Below, in pieces: positions 1 through 5,829 of a stretch of DNA of 5,966 nt (positions are counted from its first letter, which is position 1; each line of letters starts with the position of its first letter). The translations under genes were made by a program, and so were the position numbers. Source of the DNA: Rhodocyclaceae bacterium UBA6160 (lineage in GTDB: Bacteria > Pseudomonadota > Gammaproteobacteria > Burkholderiales > Rhodocyclaceae); the NCBI GenBank assembly GCA_002422995.1, contig DIUK01000044.1:1-5966 (forward strand), given 5' to 3'. Under the pieces are notes generated by a model, which had not been told where the DNA came from, made no database searches, and saw only the letters and a program-made list of their open reading frames with translations.

Positions 1-204
1 TATGGTTCGGGTGCATTGATCCCGGCAGTCAACTTTCTATACGGTAACCACTGGCGTCTCTTGGTAAATGCAATATTGGCTATGCCAAATATGCTGGGCG
101 GGTGCAATACGGCACCAGATGGGTCTGGTGCAGACTGCACTCATGGGCTTGGCGGGCAAGGTAACAATAGTCAACTTGGGGCACGCTTGACATACCAGTT
201 CTAA
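1..204 (+). CDS. C-terminal fragment of an outer-membrane beta-barrel protein
   Basis: The reading frame is open from the first base and ends in TAA at 202-204, so 67 codons of the 3' end are present and the start lies upstream of the window. Short strands rich in aromatic and hydrophobic residues (LIPAVNFLYG, WRLLVNAILAM) alternate with a Gly/Asn/Asp-rich loop holding two Cys residues. The protein ends in LGARLTYQF. A last beta strand with a terminal Phe is the usual signal for outer-membrane barrel assembly, so this is read as a porin or channel-like barrel. Families of the DUF1302 or phenol/alkane-channel kind are possible, but the fragment is too short to choose. A strong terminator follows at once, so it is the last gene of its transcript. 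It may be a substrate channel for the catabolic genes beyond the IS block, but that rests only on proximity. Confidence 0.6.
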   Translation, partial: YGSGALIPAVNFLYGNHWRLLVNAILAMPNMLGGCNTAPDGSGADCTHGLGGQGNNSQLGARLTYQF

Positions 205-223
205 TCAAGCCTTACGGCAATTC

Positions 224-268
224 GGATCAGAGTTCTTCGTATTGCGAAGAATTCTGATTCTATTTTTT
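224..268 (+). terminator. Rho-independent terminator after the barrel gene
   Basis: A near-perfect hairpin pairs 224-239 with 245-260 around a five-base loop (TATTG). It holds about 16 base pairs including two G-U wobbles. A run of six T follows at 263-268. It begins 19 nt after the stop codon of the barrel gene and is placed to end that transcript. Confidence 0.85.
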
Positions 269-290
269 GCTTAATTGTCCATCACAAGGC

Positions 291-430
291 TGTACCGGCC
301 CGCATTTTCTGGACACGGTTTTGCAACTCAGGCGGCCTTTCGTATGGCATAAGCCTAGCGGGCTTCACGGTGCGCCAAGCGGCTCTCTGTGCATTATTTT
401 AAAGCCCCGGTAAATATAGATATAGATACC
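291..430. other. Gene-free stretch with a possible stray IS end at 291-316
   Basis: No credible gene lies between the terminator and the IS3-like end at 432. The bases at 291-316 start TGTACCGGCCC and run into TTTTCTGGACAC. Read on the minus strand this gives GTGTCCAG...GGCCGGTACA, which resembles the termini of IS3-family elements as I remember them. Just inside it, the minus strand reads AYAIRKAA followed by a stop, which could be the last codons of a lost transposase. A short tandem of ATATAG lies at about 413-425, immediately outside the next IS end. The IS-end reading is tentative. The rest shows nothing I can name. Confidence 0.3.
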
Positions 431-431
431 G

Positions 432-580
432 TGACCTGCCCCCTGCCAGCCATACCAATCTAAAGTAGAGAAGTCCGTCAAATTATGGAGAATGACGGAC
501 ATGAAGAAGAGCAGATACAGCGAAGAACAGATCATTGGTTTTCTGAAAGAGGCCAGTGCGGGGATGCCGATCAAGGAGCT
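432..580 (+). mobile_element. Left-end remnant of an IS3-family (IS407-like) element
   Basis: The stretch opens with TGACCTGCCCCCTG, which has the TG start and C-rich run typical of IS3-family left inverted repeats of the IS407 group. About 55 nt further on is an orfA-type start with GGAG at 487-490 and the peptide MKKSRYSEEQIIGFLKE from 501. This is the familiar N-terminus of IS3-family OrfA, the helix-turn-helix DNA-binding subunit. The element stops after roughly 26 OrfA residues, where the sequence becomes IS30-like. No matching right end (GGGGGCAGGTCA) is seen in the window. The OrfA identity is well supported. The exact left boundary is inferred. Confidence 0.7.
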
Positions 581-1422
581 CCGCCGCAATCGCGGGCAGC
601 GCGGCTATCGGCCGAAGCCAGCACACGAGTTCTCACAGGCCCGCATGCGTGCCTGTGAGAACGGGCCTCGCATTGCTGATGAAACCTGGGTCTTTGTCGA
701 TGAGCAACTCGGTGCGCTGTGGAGCCCCGACTGGAAGAGCGCGGCCTGCCCACGGTCAGCCACGAGAGCATCTATAGCCGCATCTATGCCGACAAGCGTC
801 GTGGCGGCACGCTACAACCGCGCACTACGCTGTCAGAAAGCACGACGAAAATGCTACGGCAGCCGCGAGCGGCGTGGCTGCATTCCTAACCAGGTATCGA
901 TTGATCTGCGTCCTGCTATCGTGGATACGCTTGAGCGTTTCGGTGACTGGGAAGCCGACCTGGTCATCGGCGCCGGCCAGCAGCAAGCTTTGGTTACACT
1001 CAATGAACGCCAATCCCGCTACGCGCTGATCGCTCATGTGCCGTTCAAGACGGCGCAGGGCAGTCTCGGATGCGATGATCTCTTTGCTGAGGCCTTTCGC
1101 TGAATGCGTTCATACCCTGACGACCGACAACGTCAGGGAGTTCGCACAGCACCAGCGCATTGCCGGCGAACTCGGGGCCGACTTCTACTTCGCTCACCCC
1201 TATGCTTCCTGGGAGCGCGGCGCCAACGAGAACATGAATGGCCTGATCCGCCAGCTCTTCCCAAAGAAAATATCCTTCCGTGAAATCACCCAGAAGGACA
1301 TCGAATTCGCCATGCAGCGACTGAATCACCGACCCAGAAAATACCTCGGCTTCAAGACTCCGCACGAAGTATTTATGAAGCAGCTACACTCGAGTCATAA
1401 CCCTGTTGCACTTCAACCTTGA
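492..1422 (+). pseudogene. Broken transposase: IS3 OrfA start fused in frame to IS30 transposase
   Basis: The first ~26 residues from the Met at 501 match IS3-family OrfA. At GAGCT (576-580) the frame passes without a break into the IS30 sequence LRRNRGQRGYRPK. Three frame changes follow. A one-base loss between 722 and 755 moves the true frame to +2, where TVSHESIYSRIYADKRRGG is read. A one-base gain at about 817-822 restores the first frame. An extra G in the run at 1058-1060 moves the rest to frame 1, and the first frame then stops at 1101-1103. The IS30 DDE residues are still encoded: Asp at 957-959 (GDWEADL), Asp at 1126-1128 (TTDN) and Glu at 1228-1230 (GANEN). The usual Gly after the second Asp-Asn is Val (1132-1134). 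The end reads NPVALQP. A working transposase is very unlikely, although the 492-1103 frame could still express an OrfA-IS30 hybrid peptide. Confidence 0.85.
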
Positions 1423-1431
1423 ATCCGCCAA
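581..1431 (+). mobile_element. IS30-family element remnant lacking its left end
   Basis: From about 581 the sequence encodes an IS30-type transposase without the N-terminal helix-turn-helix. The expected left inverted repeat and start codon are absent because the IS3-like fragment replaces them. The right end probably lies near GAATCCGCC, at about 1423-1431 just after the transposase stop, but with no left repeat to pair it the boundary is approximate. No target-site duplication can be assigned. The element is taken to be immobile, both through loss of one end and because its transposase is frameshifted. Confidence 0.7.
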
Positions 1432-1511
1432 TGAACTACATTCGAACCAAGTATTTTATTTTTACTGCAAAAAAAGCCCGTCCATTGATAATGCCATGGC
1501 GACGCGCTTGG

Positions 1512-1865
1512 TTAAGTCGCCAATTCCCAAGGGTAAGGGCGCTCAACGATATGCATGCGATCAATCTCAAAAACCGGTTCAGGCAGGTCGGCAGCATGGA
1601 AGACTTCCCATGATGGCGACACATCCATGAAAGCCAGCGCAAGGTAGAGCAAGGGGCGGTCACCCTCTGGCACCTCACTTAGCGGATGGCGGTCAAGATA
1701 TTTCACCATCGCATCCATGCGTGGCAACAGGGTTTCGTAGAAATCCTTGATTTCGGCGATGCTGCTTGTGACACGACGCTTCCAGCGGGCATGTTCACGC
1801 GGTAAAGCCCAGCCTGCGGTAACAAAACGTTCAAGATCGGCAAATTCTTTCGGTAGTGTAGGCAT
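1512..1865 (-). CDS. Unrecognised 117-residue cytoplasmic protein, partner of the Rieske oxygenase gene
   Basis: I do not recognise this family. The start MPTLPKEF is preferred because AGGAGA sits 7 nt before it; an in-frame ATG at 1907 would overlap the oxygenase gene and lacks such a site. The protein has no signal peptide or membrane segment. It looks largely helical and is rich in charged and aromatic residues: residues 1-60 include LERFVTAGW, ARWKRRV and IKDFYETLLPRM, followed by a Pro/Glu-rich turn and LLYLALAFMDVSPSW. It has no Cys and so no iron-sulfur site. At 117 residues it is shorter than oxygenase beta subunits (about 160-190, SnoaL-like fold) and shows no ferredoxin or reductase motif. 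Its start lies 16 nt after the oxygenase stop, so it is very probably co-transcribed. An accessory or small structural subunit is the simplest guess. It ends about 80 nt from the IS30 remnant and appears complete. Confidence 0.75.
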   Translation of the reverse strand: MPTLPKEFADLERFVTAGWALPREHARWKRRVTSSIAEIKDFYETLLPRMDAMVKYLDRHPLSEVPEGDRPLLYLALAFMDVSPSWEVFHAADLPEPVFEIDRMHIVERPYPWELAT

Positions 1866-1881
1866 AAGAAGTTCTCCTGTT
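1866..1881 (-). promoter_or_regulatory. Ribosome binding site in the oxygenase/small-protein junction
   Basis: The 16 nt between the oxygenase stop and the small protein's ATG contain AGGAGA (minus strand of 1873-1878), 7 nt before the ATG at 1865. This fixes the start and suggests one transcript for both genes. Confidence 0.7.
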
Positions 1882-3117
1882 TTAGTCCGGTGCATTGATG
1901 CGCTCATCTACTTTGTAATACGAATGGCGCACGGTGATTTCGGAATCGCAGAGCTGCATGTGTGTGATAGCACCGGAGCGCAACACCGTCTGCGTGTTCT
2001 CAAGCGTTACCAAGTCTTCGCGGATCACATCACGCAGCGCCGCTTGGGAATTTTGCTGAGCGATGCGCCCGGCTACACTCGTGGAAATTGGCAAATATTG
2101 ACGTAGTTCCCAATAGGTTTCATCCACCGAGACCGGCCAGTAATGTTGAGTAAGGACGAACGCGTCACTGACAATCAGTTGTACATGCGGGAAAATTACA
2201 TTAAGATCAAAAGACCAGTCGGAGCTACCCGTCCGATTCGCGCCAGAGATTTTGCGTTGACTACTATCCGAATATGCATAGACATTAGCACCTCCCGCAT
2301 ACTTTACTGCCATCTGGACAGCTGGTGCCGGCTCAAAACTGAGATTAGCTGGGAGGGCTGCCTGCCGATGTCCTTCCGGGAACAACCGCACATCCAGCAG
2401 GTGTCCAAACGGATTGCTTTTGGAGTTTAGAGCCGCTGCCGCACTTCGTCCATGCAGAGTCTGTACATGATAATTCTCCTGAAAGGCATCTAGGGCGATT
2501 TTCCAGTTACAGCGTATATTAGCAGAATACACATTCACCAGTTCGAAGTTCTCGAAGGGGAATGCAGCTACATCACGACCCCATTGTCCAAGCGCTTCCT
2601 CAAGGGTTTCGTGAGGCGTGTCCATGGCATTAATGAATATGAAGCCGCGCCAGACACCACAGTGGATCGGCTTGAGGCCTAATTTGGACTTGTCAATATC
2701 GAAAAAATCTTCTTCGTCGACGATGTTCTTCAGCTTTCCTTGAAGGTCATAGGTCCAACCGTGAAAGCCGCAGATAAAGCCTTTGCTTTCGCCACTTTTT
2801 TCTCCGCCACCCATGACCACCTTGTTGCCACGATGCCGACAAGAGTTGTGGAAGGCGCGTATGATACCATCATTACCCCGTGCTAGTAACACTGAGGTTT
2901 CGAGAATCGCCACCTGTTTGACTACGTAACAGCCTGGCCGGGGAAGTTCATCGTCGCGGCACAGAAACAGCCACGTACGCTTGAACAGTTTCTCACGCTC
3001 TTTTTCAAAGTATGCCGCCGAAGTATTCACCGAATGGGGCACTGGGTCTGTGCCCAATTCAGGATATTGCAAGGTCCACTTCTGTGATGATAATTCCGCA
3101 CTTCTAGGATGATTCAT
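1882..3117 (-). CDS. Rieske [2Fe-2S] non-haem iron oxygenase, alpha subunit
   Basis: This 411-residue protein has the size and domain order of ring-hydroxylating oxygenase alpha subunits. The N-terminal Rieske domain carries C93-R-H95-RG and C116-GF-H119-GW, which bind the [2Fe-2S] cluster. The catalytic domain has H217 and H222 in ENYHVQTLH as mononuclear Fe(II) ligands. D368 in IREDLVTLENTQ is the likely third ligand. Such enzymes use O2 and electrons from a reductase or ferredoxin to hydroxylate or demethylate aromatic, terpenoid or quaternary-amine substrates in the cytoplasm. At the position three residues before the first iron His, often a bridging Asp, there is Glu (E214); D210 lies four residues earlier. 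There is no signal peptide. AGGAG sits 6 nt before the ATG. The 117-residue gene follows after 16 nt. No electron-transfer partner is encoded here. The fold is certain; the substrate is unknown. Confidence 0.93.
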   Translation of the reverse strand: MNHPRSAELSSQKWTLQYPELGTDPVPHSVNTSAAYFEKEREKLFKRTWLFLCRDDELPRPGCYVVKQVAILETSVLLARGNDGIIRAFHNSCRHRGNKVVMGGGEKSGESKGFICGFHGWTYDLQGKLKNIVDEEDFFDIDKSKLGLKPIHCGVWRGFIFINAMDTPHETLEEALGQWGRDVAAFPFENFELVNVYSANIRCNWKIALDAFQENYHVQTLHGRSAAAALNSKSNPFGHLLDVRLFPEGHRQAALPANLSFEPAPAVQMAVKYAGGANVYAYSDSSQRKISGANRTGSSDWSFDLNVIFPHVQLIVSDAFVLTQHYWPVSVDETYWELRQYLPISTSVAGRIAQQNSQAALRDVIREDLVTLENTQTVLRSGAITHMQLCDSEITVRHSYYKVDERINAPD

Positions 3118-3142
3118 GAGAGGCTCCTCTTATGTAAGTGAC

Positions 3143-3175
3143 CCTGTTTATAATGCAACACTAAACAAACAGGAA
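3143..3175 (-). promoter_or_regulatory. Candidate promoter with overlapping inverted repeat upstream of the oxygenase
   Basis: The 203 nt between the propeller gene and the oxygenase gene are AT-rich and hold no gene. On the minus strand a TATAAA -10-like hexamer (3147-3152) lies 30 nt before the oxygenase ATG. The -35 position 17 nt upstream reads TTCCTG, a poor match. A perfect 7-bp inverted repeat, CCTGTTT (3143-3149) and AAACAGG (3167-3173), brackets the segment with a 17-nt spacer. A weak promoter with a regulator-binding palindrome is a reasonable reading, so the oxygenase may be induced separately from the upstream gene. No clear terminator for the propeller gene is seen, and read-through is possible. 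Confidence 0.35.
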
Positions 3176-3320
3176 ATTTAACGAAAACGGTACTGCGTAA
3201 TGAACTATCGTGTGGCTATCGTACCTATATTTCATGCCGTTCTTCCTTTGTTGCAGCATATTTTCACAGCTAAAGTTGTCAGACTAGTAAAGTTAGTAGT
3301 TTAAGCATTGTAAAGGACAA

Positions 3321-5087
3321 TTAAGTATCGCCCGGGCGGTACAAAAGTGTGCGGCGCATTTCGCTTTCATTGGATGGAAGCGGGGAACTTGCGATCCACA
3401 AATCCCCCGTTTTGTTATCGACAGAAATAATGCGCATGTGCAGGTCCTTGATGCCGACCGGATATTCGGTGAACTTTCCGCTGCGGATGTCGTACTTGAA
3501 CAGGCTATCGTTATTGACGGTGCCAACCCACAGCGCATTCCTGCGCGTATCGAGCGCAATGGAATAAGGAGCGCTGCCGCGATTGGGCAGGTCAATGCGT
3601 TTGATTTCCTTGAGTTTCTTGGCATCAATGACTGAGATTTGACCTGCGCCAATCAATGTCAGATAGATCAGGTCATTGTCGGCAACCACCATTCGATGCG
3701 GTCCGGCACCGTAACCGTACTTGATGACATGGTCAACCTTGCGGGTTTCGGTATTGAAGCGGCCGAAATCCCCGTTGTCTTGCGCGAACCAGAAGTTTTT
3801 GTCGGAAGTCATGCTGCCACCATAGGCACCGGTATGGAATGCTGATCCTCCCCAATCGGGCACTGGCAAGTCATACATGGGCGTAACTTCACCCGTCTTC
3901 CGGTTGAAGCCGATGGTCTTGTTATGGCTGATCACGGTCATCCAAAATATGTCGTTCTTATCGTATCCCATGAGATAGCGAGCACCTTGTGAAAAATCGT
4001 GCGCTGCCATGCCTTTGGGGAAGCCGCCATAAATACGCCAGACTTCGGTTTTGGGATTGAACACGGCAGCCATTTCACCCATGCCACCCAGCAGTGTTAC
4101 CCAGATATTGCCCTCACCATCCGCGACCATGGTATGTGGCGCCGGTGCGCCTGGGCTAGGTACGTCATACCATTTGTAAGTGCCTGTTTTGATATCCACC
4201 TTGCCGATGCGGTTACGCGCAATCTCATCTACCCAGTATTCGCCATTCAGCACCAGGCTTTCACGCATGAAGGATTTTTCGTCATACGCGAATTCACGTA
4301 TCAGGGTTTTTTTCGTCACACCGAGTGGGACACCGGCGAATTTAGCTTTGTCTGCAACAGCAAATTGTTCGAAATTGGTCGGCATGTATTTCGCCAGCCA
4401 GGGGGCAACGACATCTTCATCTTTTTGGTCAAGAAAACTATTTTCCGGTTTGGATGCTTCAGCTAGCAATTCTGGTGTCATGCCTTGTGAATGCTCGGAC
4501 TGCAATACGCCGTAAAAGGCTGTACGCATGGAGGCTACCATTGCACGCCAGACCTTCTCGCGTTGCGCTTCATCCTGGCCGGCAAGTCCTTCGGCGAGTT
4601 TTCTCATCCGCTCATTGGGCAACTGGTGGCACTGACTACATGAAGATATCGTCTGATGTTTTTCGGGAGACTCGGGCGCCAGCGCCAGCCAGGCCGATGA
4701 GGGCACCTGGGCGGCGATGTTGGCCGTGGGCTTCAGGACAAAATCAATCTGCGCGGTACCTTTGCGGATTTGGGGTTGCAATACGGCCAGCGCCTTGGCC
4801 TGCGGCTGGGTTTGTTCATAGCCTAGCTTGAAGGTTTCGACATAGATGGAATTGACGCCGACGTTCTTGCCCAGATCAGGTACTGCATATTCCCCCTTGG
4901 CATCAGTAAACACTTTAGTCACTATGGCGGCGGCGCTGGCGCTGGTGACCTTGATCATGACTCCGGCGACTGGCTGGCCGTTGTCTTGCTTGATCGTGCC
5001 GGTGAGACCTAGTGCGTGTGCAGTGCTTGTCGATACGATGCAGGCGAGCGCAACCATGCCCGCACGGTTAGCGTTCAGCATCTTCAT
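3321..5087 (-). CDS. Exported protein: CarboxypepD-reg-like domain, one c-type haem site, seven-bladed Vgb-like propeller
   Basis: The 588-residue protein starts at the ATG 8 nt after GGAGG. A longer in-frame start at 5135 would place non-signal residues first. Residues 1-25 form a Sec signal peptide with likely cleavage after AHA. Residues ~27-120 resemble a carboxypeptidase-regulatory Ig-like domain (LTGTIKQDNGQPVAGVMIKV, then TDAKGEYAVPDLG). A single haem c motif, CSQCH, places C150, C153 and H154 in a helical segment to ~240, with M183, M187 and M203 as possible sixth ligands. From ~283 seven similar strands recur about every 45 residues (EYWVDE, GNIWVT, DIFWMT, NFWFAQ, LIYLTL, ALWVGT, DLWIAS), as in virginiamycin B lyase/SMP-30-like propellers. 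It should be a periplasmic redox protein, perhaps a dehydrogenase, lyase or electron carrier. The domains are clear; the reaction is unknown. It is divergent from the cupin gene and may share a transcript with the oxygenase. Confidence 0.9.
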   Translation of the reverse strand: MKMLNANRAGMVALACIVSTSTAHALGLTGTIKQDNGQPVAGVMIKVTSASAAAIVTKVFTDAKGEYAVPDLGKNVGVNSIYVETFKLGYEQTQPQAKALAVLQPQIRKGTAQIDFVLKPTANIAAQVPSSAWLALAPESPEKHQTISSCSQCHQLPNERMRKLAEGLAGQDEAQREKVWRAMVASMRTAFYGVLQSEHSQGMTPELLAEASKPENSFLDQKDEDVVAPWLAKYMPTNFEQFAVADKAKFAGVPLGVTKKTLIREFAYDEKSFMRESLVLNGEYWVDEIARNRIGKVDIKTGTYKWYDVPSPGAPAPHTMVADGEGNIWVTLLGGMGEMAAVFNPKTEVWRIYGGFPKGMAAHDFSQGARYLMGYDKNDIFWMTVISHNKTIGFNRKTGEVTPMYDLPVPDWGGSAFHTGAYGGSMTSDKNFWFAQDNGDFGRFNTETRKVDHVIKYGYGAGPHRMVVADNDLIYLTLIGAGQISVIDAKKLKEIKRIDLPNRGSAPYSIALDTRRNALWVGTVNNDSLFKYDIRSGKFTEYPVGIKDLHMRIISVDNKTGDLWIASSPLPSNESEMRRTLLYRPGDT

Positions 5088-5100
5088 TTTCTTCTCCTCC
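5088..5100 (-). promoter_or_regulatory. Strong ribosome binding site that sets the propeller gene start
   Basis: The minus strand reads GGAGGAG (5094-5100), with GGAGG 8 nt before the ATG at 5087. This favours MKMLNANR as the N-terminus and puts the signal peptide directly at the start. The second ATG, at 5081, is 14 nt from the site and less likely. Confidence 0.75.
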
Positions 5101-5153
5101 GGCTTTGCATGAGTGAACCAGATAGTCACGTGCATAACTTATTTTGTGCTTGG

Positions 5154-5182
5154 TTTATACATCGCCCTCTTTGGGAAGTCAA
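5154..5182 (-). promoter_or_regulatory. Sigma-70-type promoter of the propeller gene
   Basis: On the minus strand, TTGACT (5177-5182) and TATAAA (5154-5159) are separated by exactly 17 nt. Each hexamer differs from consensus at one position. Transcription would begin near 5147, giving a leader of about 60 nt before the ATG at 5087. It is the best promoter in the window. Confidence 0.7.
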
Positions 5183-5325
5183 GAAAAATTTTAGGTGTTT
5201 GCGATCTGATGACACGTATGGTAGCTTCCATAAAAAAAAGCACAATGAAAATGCTGGCTGTTAAATTCCAGTCAAGCAGCTTGAGATTTTTTATACCAAT
5301 AAGTTGTTATCGCTGAGGAGGGGGA
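5183..5325 (+). promoter_or_regulatory. Upstream region of the cupin operon
   Basis: These 143 nt separate the propeller promoter from the cupin ATG and hold no gene. No convincing -35/-10 pair is visible for the plus strand: TTGAGA at 5281 and TATACC at 5292 are the nearest hexamers, and both are poorly spaced. A 13-bp palindrome, TCAAGC-A-GCTTGA, lies at 5272-5284 and could be an operator. Translation is marked by AGGAGG with three further G residues (5316-5324) directly before the ATG. The weak promoter suggests activator control, which is an inference. Confidence 0.35.
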
Positions 5326-5829
5326 ATGCTGAATCGTAAGTTTTTGTTTGGCTTTGCAGCTCTGTTGCTGATGCCGCTAATGGGCATCGCCGCTGAGGAT
5401 GGCCCGCCCTGGCCGGATAAAGGGCCGCGTATCATGTTCAATACAAATGATGTATCAAAAATTCCGGAAGTGATCCCCAAAACCTTTTATCTTGGTTATT
5501 GGCACAGTCCGACGACAACGGTTGTTTATAACCGTTGGATAGCCGGCCCCAAAGGGCATCTGCTGGGCGACGAAAGCATCCATGGTGAAGAATATGGTTA
5601 CCTTGTCAAGGGGAGGTTAGCCTTTATTTTCGAGGAGTCTAGACACACTGTGGTTGTCGACGCGGGACAGTTTATACATTGGCCCAATATTGCACATTGG
5701 GGAACCTGCATGACAAAAGAATGTGTGCTTTATGCTTTCTTTGTTCCCACACGGGATGATTATGGGCCGGAAGGGAAAAAAATGACCAGCAAGAGTAATG
5801 TCTGGATCAGTGCGGAGCAAGGTAAATGA
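5326..5829 (+). CDS. Exported single-domain cupin protein
   Basis: This 167-residue protein begins with a Sec signal peptide (MLNRKFLFGF, then a Leu/Met/Ala core, cleavage probably after GIAA near residue 23). The mature part is one cupin barrel. Cupin motif 1 is SIHGEEYGYLVKG (H86, E89, G96) and motif 2 is AGQFIHWPNIAHWG (P120, H124). Classical motif 1 has His-X-His. Here the first His position is Ser (S84), so the metal site would rely on H86, E89 and H124, or may be degenerate. H118 is another possible ligand. C128 and C133 could form a disulfide in the periplasm. Secreted small cupins can be isomerases, dioxygenases or binding proteins, and the sequence does not decide. A strong AGGAGG site precedes the start. 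Its stop overlaps the next gene's start (ATGA), so the two are translated together. It is transcribed divergently from the haem-propeller gene. Confidence 0.88.
   Translation: MLNRKFLFGFAALLLMPLMGIAAEDGPPWPDKGPRIMFNTNDVSKIPEVIPKTFYLGYWHSPTTTVVYNRWIAGPKGHLLGDESIHGEEYGYLVKGRLAFIFEESRHTVVVDAGQFIHWPNIAHWGTCMTKECVLYAFFVPTRDDYGPEGKKMTSKSNVWISAEQGK

Noticed and set aside
825..1365. Minus-strand open frames of 70 and 106 codons under the transposase
   Set aside because: They lie antisense to recognisable IS30 transposase sequence, have no ribosome binding site worth noting and encode nothing familiar.
1440..1511. Terminator for the minus-strand operon near the A/T runs at 1455-1478
   Set aside because: A T-run exists on the minus strand (1471-1477), but only 4-bp stems can be drawn before it, too weak to call.
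1747..2430. Plus-strand open frames of 119 and 95 codons
   Set aside because: They are antisense to the small protein and the Rieske oxygenase, whose motifs are clear. The translations have no coherent protein character.
3119..3130. Hairpin AGAGG-CT-CCTCT hiding the oxygenase ribosome binding site
   Set aside because: The two-base loop cannot close a five-base-pair stem, so this palindrome is probably just a by-product of the AGGAG site.
3999..4831. Plus-strand open frames of 155, 111 and 125 codons
   Set aside because: They are antisense shadows of the haem-propeller gene, which has a signal peptide, a haem motif and repeated blades in its own frame.
5136..5305. AACTTATT (5136-5143) and AATAAGTT (5298-5305) as paired operators of the divergent genes
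   Set aside because: An 8-base inverted match over a ~170-nt separation in AT-rich DNA is expected by chance fairly often, and it lies at different distances from the two starts.
5113..5316. Plus-strand 67-codon frame in the divergent intergenic region
   Set aside because: It overlaps the propeller gene's promoter, has no good ribosome binding site, and gives no recognisable peptide.
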